Assembly: GCA_900768245.1 (NCBI GenBank)
Contig: CAAGCE010000284.1
Coordinates: 1 to 51,232, forward strand
Direction: 5' to 3'
Origin: Oscillospiraceae bacterium
GTDB lineage: Bacteria > Bacillota > Clostridia > Oscillospirales > Ruminococcaceae
Length of the DNA stretch: 51,232 nucleotides
Shown: positions 24,877-32,659 of the stretch, in pieces
Position numbering within the stretch: the first letter of the stretch is position 1
How the letters are laid out: the number at the start of each line of letters is the position of its first letter
Notes under the pieces: model-generated
What the model was told of the DNA's origin: nothing
The model's database searches: none
Seen by the model: only the letters and a program-made list of their open reading frames with translations
Translations under genes and position numbers: made by a program

Positions 24877-26013
24877 TTATATCGTGTCTTTTTTAAGAAT
24901 ATCAAGATATTCCGAATAAGCGAAAACCTTGTTTCTTGCGGAGTTGGTTGTTTCAACCAAAATACCAAGTTCAATAAGCTTTTTTATGGTGGTTGAAGTG
25001 GTGTTGAAGCTGATATTCAGAGCCTCGGAGGTGTGCTTAATGTCAATAATCGGATACTTTTCAATATAATCGAAAAGATTACGGACATTATCAACTTTGC
25101 GGTTTGATTTAGGAAGAAGATGAATGTTCTTATCGTGAAGTGCGGACAACTGCTCAATGGTTTCGAGAGAATCCTTTGCGGCAGCCGAAACAGCTTCGAG
25201 AAAGAAGAGTACCCACTGCTCGTAGTTTCCGGAACGGCGTACCTCTGAGATTCTATCATAATATTCGATTTGATTCTTTTTCAGAAAATATGAAATGTAG
25301 ATAACGGGACAAGACAATAGTTTTTGCTCCATAAGGTAGAGAAGGATCATCAATCTGCCGACTCTTCCGTTGCCGTCAAGGAATGGGTGGATGGTTTCAA
25401 ACTGATAGTGAATGAGGGCAATTCTTATAAGAGCATCATAATCCTCGTTTTCATTAATGAATTTTTCCAGGTCTGACATTGCTGCCAACATATCGTCCGT
25501 GTTAGGCGGAATATATCTTGCATCCTTCAATGAGCAGTTTGCAGGACCGATCCAGTTCTGAGATGTTCTGAATTCACCGGGATTTTTCTCCTGACCTCTT
25601 ACGCCGTTCATAAGCTCTTTGTGAATTTCCCGCAGAAGCCGACAGCACAGCGGCAGAGATTTAAGTCGTTCAATAGCATAATTGGTTGCCTGAACATAGT
25701 TAATAACATCGGCAACATCAAGATTGCTGTTGGCATCAACCTCCGGGTCAAGCACATCATCGAGAGTACACTGCGTTCCTTCAATCTGAGAGGAAATGAG
25801 AGCCTCTTTTCTGACATACATGGAGATGAAAAGATTTGTATTTGGAATATATTTTGCAGCCGTATCAAGTTTGGCAAGTTCCTGATTTGCTTCAACAAGC
25901 TTTGAAATTATATGACTGTTCAGCTCAAGTTCGGGTGGAAGGGGAGTTGGCTTAAAACTTTTATAGCTTGAATCACCACTGAGATTTGTAACAAATTCGC
26001 CGGCTCTGTTCAT
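24877..26013 (-). CDS. Fic-family protein (probable AMP-transferase) with winged-helix C-terminus
   Basis: The protein has 378 residues. The Fic core motif HPFLDGNGRVGR begins near His208. An N-terminal inhibitory helix of the S-x-x-x-E-G type (SSQIEG, residues 74-79) is present, so the enzyme is expected to be self-inhibited (class II). The last ~70 residues form a winged helix (VRNLFDYIEKYPIIDIKHTS ... TTSTTIKKLIELGILVE). Fic proteins modify target proteins, usually by AMPylation. GGAGG precedes the ATG. It has its own promoter overlapped by an inverted repeat, suggesting control by its own winged helix. No antitoxin gene is adjacent. Confidence 0.9.
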   Translation of the reverse strand: MNRAGEFVTNLSGDSSYKSFKPTPLPPELELNSHIISKLVEANQELAKLDTAAKYIPNTNLFISMYVRKEALISSQIEGTQCTLDDVLDPEVDANSNLDVADVINYVQATNYAIERLKSLPLCCRLLREIHKELMNGVRGQEKNPGEFRTSQNWIGPANCSLKDARYIPPNTDDMLAAMSDLEKFINENEDYDALIRIALIHYQFETIHPFLDGNGRVGRLMILLYLMEQKLLSCPVIYISYFLKKNQIEYYDRISEVRRSGNYEQWVLFFLEAVSAAAKDSLETIEQLSALHDKNIHLLPKSNRKVDNVRNLFDYIEKYPIIDIKHTSEALNISFNTTSTTIKKLIELGILVETTNSARNKVFAYSEYLDILKKDTI

Positions 26014-26049
26014 AACGTGACCTCCATACTTTTTGAAATAACTATCTAT

Positions 26050-26078
26050 ATTATACCCACTTTATTTCAGAAAGTCAA
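26050..26078 (-). promoter_or_regulatory. Promoter of the fic gene
   Basis: On the minus strand, TTGACT (26078-26073), a 17-base spacer and TATAAT (26055-26050) are present. The inverted repeat at 26061-26095 overlaps the spacer and -35 box. Confidence 0.8.
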
Positions 26079-26095
26079 TGGCAAACTGAAATAAA
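26061..26095. promoter_or_regulatory. Inverted-repeat operator at the fic promoter
   Basis: TTTATTTCAG (26061-26070) and CTGAAATAAA (26086-26095) are perfect 10-bp arms spaced by 15 bases. Further copies of the half-site TGAAATAA or TTATTTCA, some imperfect, occur near 26034, 26113 (TTTATCTCAG), 26139 and 26166. Such a cluster over a promoter is the layout of a multi-site repressor operator, most simply for the winged helix of Fic itself. Confidence 0.65.
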
Positions 26096-26192
26096 AACTG
26101 TAAAATTAAAACTTTATCTCAGAAACTATTAGAGATGTTGAAATAAGAGACGAAAATTGAAGCTATTATTTCAAAAAGTACATCCTATCATC

Positions 26193-26221
26193 GAATTGGG
26201 GAAACAGTGTTTCCCCAATTC
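26193..26221. promoter_or_regulatory. Strong 13-bp hairpin upstream of topB
   Basis: GAATTGGGGAAAC (26193-26205) and GTTTCCCCAATTC (26209-26221) pair perfectly around AGT. There is no T tract after it, only CAGAGAACAC, so it is more likely an operator, an mRNA-stabilising 5' stem or an attenuator part than a terminator. It lies 38 bases before the topB start. Confidence 0.6.
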
Positions 26222-26259
26222 AGAGAACACAAAAAATCAAAAATGAAAGGACTGATTTT

Positions 26260-28626
26260 ATGCAGCTTATCATAAGCGAAAAACCTTCGACTGCGAAGAT
26301 AATCGCTTCGGCGGTTGGTGCAAATGAAAAGGAATATGACGGAAAGGAGTATTGCTACAAAGGCAGCGGCTACTATGTAGTCAATGCCAGAGGACATCTG
26401 TATAGTCTGGGAATGCCAGAGGATTATGGGTACAGTAAGGCATACAAGTTGGAAGAACTTCCAATGTTCCCTATGTTTGGGCTTCATCCCGAAAGCGACA
26501 GTACAAACGGACTTCGCAGAATTATCGCAAAGCTCATAAGCCTCCCCGAAGTCGATTCCATTATCTGTGCAACCGATGCAGGTCGTGAGGGTGAGCTTAT
26601 CTTCCGACACATATATAACGCAAATCACTGCACAAAGCCTGTGTATCGTTTGTGGTGTAATTCTATGACGGAGGAAGCAATCAGAAAATGTATGGAAAAT
26701 CTTCCTTCCGACAGCGATTATGACGGAGAATATTATGCTGCACTTGCCAGAGAAAAATCCGACTGGATAATCGGAATGAATTTATCCCGACTTTATGGTG
26801 TAATGGACAACTACCCTCACAGAGTGGGCAGGGTTAAAATACCTGTCCTTTCCATAATCGTTGATAGGGACAAGGAGATAGAGAATTTCAGGAAAACAGT
26901 TTCATACCGCCTTGAAATGGATAACGGTGCTCTTTCCGACCGGGTGTATGCAACAAGGGAAGATGCTGAAAAAGCACTTGCTGACAGTATAGACACAGAT
27001 GCGAATGTTCAGTCTGCGGTCAGCGAAAACAAGAGCAAAAACAGGCCGCTGCTTCATAACCTGACAACCTTGCAGCAGGAAGCAAACAGGGTGTATGGAT
27101 ATACCGCAAAGAAAGTTCTTGAAGCTGCTCAGAGCCTTTATGAAAAGAAATTCACTACATATCCACGCACCGACTGCAACTATATTTCCGATGATATGAG
27201 AGGTAAGGTTATTAACATTGTCAGCAGCTTTGTTGTTGATGAAAACTATGCAGACAGATGCCGCAGTCTGCTGGGACAGGCACTTAACCTGGACAGTCGA
27301 GTGGTAAATGACAAGGCTATGGAAAATCACGACCACCACGCAATTCTTCCCGAAGCAAAGTCGGACAGCCTTGATAGACTGACTGAACGTGAGAAAAATG
27401 TATATCACCTTATTGTGAACAGGCTGCTTTGTGCATTGGACAAGCCTTATAAATACACTGAAACAAATTACGAATTCTGGTGCAACGATGTTATTTACAA
27501 GCTCAAAACGGTGAAGTTGGTTGAACTTGGCTGGAAATCCTATGATACAGAAAATGATGATAGTAAATCGTCGGAAATATCTTATGCCGAGGGCAGCACT
27601 TTTATCCCAAAAGATATTCATATCAAAGAATGCGAAACTCAGCCACCGAAGCATTACACCGATGCAAGCCTGCTGTCGGTTATGAATAATATCGACAATA
27701 GAATTGATAATGAAGGATTGAAAGCGGCTGTCAAGGGTAAAGGTATAGGCACGGAAGCCACCAGAGCAGATGTTATAGAGCAGCTTATCGAGGTTGGATA
27801 TGTGGAGCGTAACAAGAAAAACATTGTCGCAACACCGCTCGGTAAGATGTTTTGCGACTCTCTTCCCGAAAGCCTGAAATCCCTTGAAAGAACGGCAGAA
27901 TGGGAACTTGCCTTTACAAATATCAAAGAAAATGGAACTAATTCTGAAAAATTCATTGATGAAATAAAGGCGTTTGTGACCTCTGTGATCGAGTATGAAA
28001 GAAGTCCTTCAAGGCATAGAGAGCCGCTTGATTTTTCGAATCCCAATCAGCGTGAAGCGATAGGGAAATGCCCACGCTGCGGTAAAAATATTTTCGAAGG
28101 TGAGAAAAATTTTTACTGTGAAAGCAGTAATGCTCCCGCAAACGGGAGCTGCGGCTGCGGCTTTACTGTATGGAAAACGGATAAATTCATCGAGGACAGC
28201 ATTACGGCGGAGTATATGAAAAATCTTCTTTTGGGAAATACAGTAAAGCTCAGAGCCAAGGCTAAGGACGGAAAGATTTTCACTTCCGAATATTCCCTGG
28301 AAGACACAGGCAAATATGTCAATCTCAAAAGAATTAAGACAGAAAAAATATCTCTCGGTAAATGCCCCAAATGCGGTGCAGATGTGTATGAAGGTGAAAA
28401 GAATTTCTATTGCAGCGCAGGCAGGGATAAATGCAATTTTGCTATATGGAAAGAGGATAGATTTAATTCCATAACCATAACTTCCGCAAATGTTCGTGAT
28501 GTTCTTGATGGAAAGCCGATATACAAGCAGAAAAAACAGGTGGGCGGTAATCCTATGAGGATAAAATACGCTATGGAAATAAACGGCAAGTATGTAAATT
28601 TCCGTGAGGTGAGGGACAATGGCTGA
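26260..28626 (+). CDS. topB: DNA topoisomerase III (type IA)
   Basis: The protein has 788 residues. The Toprim start MQLIISEKPSTAK, the acidic Toprim motif CATDAGREGELIFR, and the catalytic segment FTTYPRTDCNYI with Tyr301 are all present. The cleft motif GIGTEATRADVI lies near 505. Two zinc-ribbon repeats close the protein (CPRCGKNIFEGEKNFYC and CPKCGADVYEGEKNFYC). Type IA topoisomerases of this kind are standard ICE genes that decatenate or relax DNA during transfer and replication. AAAGGA lies before the ATG. Its stop overlaps the next gene by 8 bases. Confidence 0.95.
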   Translation: MQLIISEKPSTAKIIASAVGANEKEYDGKEYCYKGSGYYVVNARGHLYSLGMPEDYGYSKAYKLEELPMFPMFGLHPESDSTNGLRRIIAKLISLPEVDSIICATDAGREGELIFRHIYNANHCTKPVYRLWCNSMTEEAIRKCMENLPSDSDYDGEYYAALAREKSDWIIGMNLSRLYGVMDNYPHRVGRVKIPVLSIIVDRDKEIENFRKTVSYRLEMDNGALSDRVYATREDAEKALADSIDTDANVQSAVSENKSKNRPLLHNLTTLQQEANRVYGYTAKKVLEAAQSLYEKKFTTYPRTDCNYISDDMRGKVINIVSSFVVDENYADRCRSLLGQALNLDSRVVNDKAMENHDHHAILPEAKSDSLDRLTEREKNVYHLIVNRLLCALDKPYKYTETNYEFWCNDVIYKLKTVKLVELGWKSYDTENDDSKSSEISYAEGSTFIPKDIHIKECETQPPKHYTDASLLSVMNNIDNRIDNEGLKAAVKGKGIGTEATRADVIEQLIEVGYVERNKKNIVATPLGKMFCDSLPESLKSLERTAEWELAFTNIKENGTNSEKFIDEIKAFVTSVIEYERSPSRHREPLDFSNPNQREAIGKCPRCGKNIFEGEKNFYCESSNAPANGSCGCGFTVWKTDKFIEDSITAEYMKNLLLGNTVKLRAKAKDGKIFTSEYSLEDTGKYVNLKRIKTEKISLGKCPKCGADVYEGEKNFYCSAGRDKCNFAIWKEDRFNSITITSANVRDVLDGKPIYKQKKQVGGNPMRIKYAMEINGKYVNFREVRDNG

Positions 28627-30010
28627 CGAGGTTAATCTTTTCAAGTTCTGCGGCTCTCCCAGCCTTGAAGAAAAGCTGTGGCGAAATATGTTCATTGCAC
28701 ATATTTTCGGAATTGATATGCCGAAAAATCTTGAAATATGCAGACTTCCCGAGGATATTTCCATGGGTATATCCTCAAAGAATTTCTCCGATGCCCTTGC
28801 TTCTCTCCTTATCCTTTACGGTGGTGGATATATTGATCTTGATACATTCACCGAGCTGCTTCGGGATTACGATAATTACACGGAGGAAATATCCGAGGTG
28901 GAGCGTATTCTGGTAGAGCAGGGCAATGAAAATGCGGAAGATAAATATACAGCGAGGATCATTAAAAATGTCCTTATGTGTGCTGTAAATTCCAAGAGAT
29001 ATGATGAAATTCAGCAGATAGATATTTCCACTGCACTGGCACTATATGACGGTTCATATACGAATATTATTGACGGTTTTGTGTATCTGAAGGACAAGGA
29101 ATTTCTGGACGAGCTTTCCGAACATGGAATTGAATTTGGAAATGTTTCCGATAACAGAATTCAGAAAACAGATAATGTAACGCTTGATAGTATCCTGCTT
29201 GACATAAAGGACTTTGCGTATCTGACAACGGTTTATAAACAGCCGTATTACAAAGATTTTCTTGAATATGTGCGTTCTGAAAATATTTCTTTTGATGATG
29301 AACTGCTTAAAGCCTATGAAGGCTTCGTGCATAAATGCAAGATGAATTTTGCTGTAAAGGTATATCCCCGCAAGCGAAAGATATGCCCCAAATTTCCAAA
29401 CTGGCTTGATTACAATGTCCTGGGTGATAAGGAAATCGAAACTATTGTTGAGGATCTGACCAAATACGTTGGGAAAGATGTAGAGTACAACGAGGACAGG
29501 CTTGTAAATCTTGCAATGTCAAAAATTCTCAGAAACAGAGTGTTCGTTTCAGGGACGGTTTTAGAGGTGGCTCACAACAATATAACCTACATTTTCATCA
29601 TAAGGGACGACAAGACCTATGACCGTCTGGATAATGAAAAATTTCATCGAGTTCCTTTTGATTTTGATAACATCTGGACTACTATCTGCGAGTGGTCGAG
29701 GGATAAGAAGTTACAGAAGGTTTCGGAGAATGGAAAGTTTACGGTTAAGGTCACTCCTGAAAGCGAGTGGGAGAAAATCGCTCCGCAAGACAGAGAATAT
29801 GCAAAGCGTATTGCCGAAGAGCAGATACAGCTTCGTGAGGAGCAGCTTAATAAGAATAAGCTTATGCAAAAGCTGTGTGAGTTGAAATTAAATGCTGCCA
29901 ATGAGGTCAAAACCAAACAGGAGGAAGCCCAAAAGGAGGCACAGCAGAAAGCAGAGGAAAAGGCTAAGAAAAAGCAAAGCATTGCAAACAGAAAGGGGGC
30001 AACTGACTGA
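28619..30010 (+). CDS. Unrecognised ICE protein, coiled-coil C-terminus
   Basis: The protein has 463 residues. The N-terminal ~190 residues are helical and acidic. A middle segment (CPKFPNWLDYNVLGDKEIET) and a beta-rich part (RNRVFVSGTVLEVAHNNITY) follow. The last ~80 residues are Lys/Glu/Gln-rich coiled coil (EEAQKEAQQKAEEKAKKKQS). It overlaps topB (start inside its end) and is coupled to the next gene (TGATG), so it belongs to the DNA-processing operon. No catalytic motif is seen. Confidence 0.7.
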   Translation: MADEVNLFKFCGSPSLEEKLWRNMFIAHIFGIDMPKNLEICRLPEDISMGISSKNFSDALASLLILYGGGYIDLDTFTELLRDYDNYTEEISEVERILVEQGNENAEDKYTARIIKNVLMCAVNSKRYDEIQQIDISTALALYDGSYTNIIDGFVYLKDKEFLDELSEHGIEFGNVSDNRIQKTDNVTLDSILLDIKDFAYLTTVYKQPYYKDFLEYVRSENISFDDELLKAYEGFVHKCKMNFAVKVYPRKRKICPKFPNWLDYNVLGDKEIETIVEDLTKYVGKDVEYNEDRLVNLAMSKILRNRVFVSGTVLEVAHNNITYIFIIRDDKTYDRLDNEKFHRVPFDFDNIWTTICEWSRDKKLQKVSENGKFTVKVTPESEWEKIAPQDREYAKRIAEEQIQLREEQLNKNKLMQKLCELKLNAANEVKTKQEEAQKEAQQKAEEKAKKKQSIANRKGATD

Positions 30011-30324
30011 TGAAGGTGTTAATTCTTGAGGAAAAGCGTGATTTGCATTTTCGCATTTACGGTATTGACGGAGAGCAGAGGACAGAGGAGTTTTTCAAGG
30101 CTGTTTTCGGTGAAAAAATGTCCTGCATTTATCCCACAACCGATGCTGAACGGGAAGAATATCACAGCGAAGCCAAATACACGCTTACCTGTCGTGCGGC
30201 TTATGACAAGCTGTGCGAATATGTAACGGAGTTGCAGGAAACTCTTGACCTTATTGCAGATGCGATAATAAACGGAGATGAAAAGGAAGAATATGAGTTT
30301 GAATATGCTCAGTACATCGTATAA
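30010..30324 (+). CDS. Small unrecognised protein coupled to the preceding gene
   Basis: The protein has 104 residues, with a short beta start (MKVLILEEKRDLHFRIYGID) followed by helices and an acidic end. The start shares a base with the previous stop. A GGAGG site for the next gene follows its stop. Its function is unknown. Confidence 0.65.
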   Translation: MKVLILEEKRDLHFRIYGIDGEQRTEEFFKAVFGEKMSCIYPTTDAEREEYHSEAKYTLTCRAAYDKLCEYVTELQETLDLIADAIINGDEKEEYEFEYAQYIV

Positions 30325-30336
30325 AGGAGGACAACA

Positions 30337-31917
30337 ATGAGTGAACAGGAATTACAGGCGCTGCTTGCGAGAGTTGCGGCGCTGGAAACAAAAAATGCCG
30401 AGCTTGAAAGCAAGTTTGGAAAGCTGGAAACACAGATCGATACGGTAAATAAATTCATTTCTGCTATTACCGAGAGTCAGTCTCTTGAAAATACAATGAA
30501 CGAGATCGAATCGGTAACAAAGCAGCTTACCAACTGTGACAAGGCTACATTCTACTGCTATGATAACACAAACGATAAGTTTTTTTCGCACGGAGATTAC
30601 CGTAATTGGCAGGACGGGCAGAGCGCAGAGGAACTGAAAAATGCTTTTGAAAGCAAGGATATTCTCAGTGATAAGAAGGAAGCGGTCATTCCTCTTGTAT
30701 CCTCAAGCGGAAAATCCGTGGGGGTTATCGTTGCGGAAAAGTCGGAAGGATTTACTCCCGATGATTACAGCAATTTCAAGCAGGGCTGTCAGATCGTAAA
30801 TACTGTTGAACTTGCCATGAAAAAGGAATTCGAGCACCAGGGAAGAATAACCGATGAGCTTACTCACCTTAAAAACAGACAGGGCCTTAACGAGTATCTT
30901 TCCAATACCATGTGCGGAAACCTTAATGACGGTCAAACGGTAAACATAATTATGTGTGATATTGACCATTTCAAGCAGGTCAATGATACATACGGACATG
31001 ATGCGGGAGATATTATTCTCAAGGGTGTGGCTGATGTGCTGCATGAGGGTACAAGAGCAGGTGCGGATTGTGCTTTCCGTATGGGCGGTGAAGAAATGGT
31101 CTGCATTGTAAATGCTGAGCCGGAGGTTGCAATGGATATTGCCGAAAGACTGAGAGCTGCGGTTGAAAATACAGTTCACAATATTGAGAGCAAGGGCAAG
31201 CCTCTTGATGTAAAGGTAACGGTATCAATGGGCGTTCATACAATGGATCCCAAAGGTCCCGTTACTCCCGAAAATGCAAGACGAGTGTTTGATAAGGAAT
31301 TCAAACAGGCTGATGCAGCCGTTTACAGTGCAAAGGAATCGGGCAGAAACAAGGTTGTTAATAACAACGAGCAGACCAATCTGAAATATCTTGCCCTTAA
31401 GGCGGCAGAATTGATGTGCGGAGATAATCGCAAGCTCATTGATGAAATGAAGGAATACACCATTACCTGTCTTACGCAGGAGTGTCCTGACCGGGATCAT
31501 AATACCGTTATCGAAGCGCTGAGAGGACTTGCGGAGCAGAACCCCGGACTTGCAGGTCTTGCAAACAGGCTTGCGGATAAAATTGCAGAAAAGTTTCCTG
31601 ACCAAAAGCCGCAGGAACAGTCACAGGCAAAGTTTTTCAACAAGGAAGAATATAAGAACATTCAGAATAAAACCTACATAAACACTGATTCCAAGACCGC
31701 TTTCAATATTACTCAGAAAGCACAGCGTGAGGGCGTTACCGTATCTGCTAAGTTTCAGGACGGAAAGGCTGTTATTACCCTCGACGGAGTAAAGGACAAG
31801 GCGTTTATTGATGCTGTGGAGAACATCGGCAAATGGGCGGAAAAGGTTCAGGTCAAATATGCGGAAAAGCATAAGGAGCAGGACATTAACAAAAACAAGA
31901 ATACCGGTGCAAGGTAA
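30337..31917 (+). CDS. GAF-GGDEF diguanylate-cyclase-like protein with ICE-specific C-terminus
   Basis: The protein has 526 residues. A coiled-coil start (residues 1-45) leads into a GAF-like region (about 50-165). A GGDEF domain follows at about 170-335 with LTHLKNRQGLNEYL, DIDHFKQVNDTYGHDAGD and the active loop RMGGEEM (GGEEM for GGEEF). The inhibitory site is not the usual RxxD: RAGAD has one residue too many. It may make cyclic di-GMP. The last ~75 residues (KTYINTDSKTAFNITQKA ... KAVITLDGVKD) resemble two units at the start of the giant helicase, tying the enzyme to this element. GGAGG precedes the ATG. Confidence 0.85.
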   Translation: MSEQELQALLARVAALETKNAELESKFGKLETQIDTVNKFISAITESQSLENTMNEIESVTKQLTNCDKATFYCYDNTNDKFFSHGDYRNWQDGQSAEELKNAFESKDILSDKKEAVIPLVSSSGKSVGVIVAEKSEGFTPDDYSNFKQGCQIVNTVELAMKKEFEHQGRITDELTHLKNRQGLNEYLSNTMCGNLNDGQTVNIIMCDIDHFKQVNDTYGHDAGDIILKGVADVLHEGTRAGADCAFRMGGEEMVCIVNAEPEVAMDIAERLRAAVENTVHNIESKGKPLDVKVTVSMGVHTMDPKGPVTPENARRVFDKEFKQADAAVYSAKESGRNKVVNNNEQTNLKYLALKAAELMCGDNRKLIDEMKEYTITCLTQECPDRDHNTVIEALRGLAEQNPGLAGLANRLADKIAEKFPDQKPQEQSQAKFFNKEEYKNIQNKTYINTDSKTAFNITQKAQREGVTVSAKFQDGKAVITLDGVKDKAFIDAVENIGKWAEKVQVKYAEKHKEQDINKNKNTGAR

Positions 31918-31935
31918 AAAGGAGAGAAGTTTTAT

Positions 31936-32286
31936 ATGAACAGCGTAAACATCATGGGCAGAATTGCCACGGATCTTAAACTCAAACCTGTCAGAAGTGC
32001 GGCGGGTGTGGTGCTTAATTTCAGAATTGCAGTGGACAGATACACTGTAAACGGTAAGGTGACGGATTTTATCCGCTGCACTGCATGGGGCAAGGTAGCT
32101 GAGAAAATCAACAAGTATTTTGGCAGGGGCAGTATGATTGCAATCACGGGCAGCCTTACCACAGGGGAGTATGTGGATAAGAATAATGTCAGAAGATTTA
32201 CCACCGATGTTTTTGTCCGTAATGTTTATTTCACAGGTGACAAGTTTCGCAGAAATGATGATTTAAGCGATTTTGAAGAGGTATAA
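31936..32286 (+). CDS. ssb: Single-stranded DNA-binding protein
   Basis: The protein has 116 residues, an OB fold with the SSB features MNSVNIMGRIATDLKLKPV, NFRIAVDRY, DFIRCTAWGKVAEKINKYF and GSLTTGEYVDKNNVRRFTTD. The acidic tail is short and ends FEEV rather than the canonical DDDIPF, so contacts with host replication proteins may differ. It would coat transferred single strands. It sits between the GGDEF and DUF4315-like genes, with GGAGAGAAG upstream. Confidence 0.93.
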   Translation: MNSVNIMGRIATDLKLKPVRSAAGVVLNFRIAVDRYTVNGKVTDFIRCTAWGKVAEKINKYFGRGSMIAITGSLTTGEYVDKNNVRRFTTDVFVRNVYFTGDKFRRNDDLSDFEEV

Positions 32287-32289
32287 GGT

Positions 32290-32646
32290 ATGAGTGATTT
32301 AACTATGGAGAAAGAGGTGATAGGTGCTGATCGTGTTCCTCAGGGGCACGGCACACCTGACCGGGAAAATCAGACAGAAAGCAAGGAAGTACAGCTTCTT
32401 AAAAAACTGGAAATGCTTAAAGAAAAGCACACCAAGTCCATTGAGAGCGAGAAGAATGCTGCCAACAGGACAAAGCTCCTTGCAGACCAGATTACAAAGG
32501 TAAAAAAGGAGATCCACGCCGAGGAAGTTGCCCGTATGGACAAGCTTTGCGAGGAGCATAATTTTACCTACGATGAAATTATAGGCTTCTTTAACGGATT
32601 TCCGACTACTGTGACCATTGAGGATATTAAGGCTTTGACAAGATGA
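32290..32646 (+). CDS. DUF4315-like protein
   Basis: The protein has 118 residues. A disordered start is followed by a coiled coil (LLKKLEMLKEKHTKSIESEK) and a small helical end (LCEEHNFTYDEIIGFFNGFP). This arrangement matches DUF4315 proteins, which accompany the large methylase-helicase in Clostridial ICEs. It starts 3 bases after ssb. Its function is unknown. Confidence 0.75.
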   Translation: MSDLTMEKEVIGADRVPQGHGTPDRENQTESKEVQLLKKLEMLKEKHTKSIESEKNAANRTKLLADQITKVKKEIHAEEVARMDKLCEEHNFTYDEIIGFFNGFPTTVTIEDIKALTR

Positions 32647-32659
32647 GGAGGTAGAGAAT

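Noticed and set aside
26902..27654. Minus-strand open frame inside topB
   Set aside because: It lies antisense to conserved topoisomerase motifs including the catalytic Tyr region.
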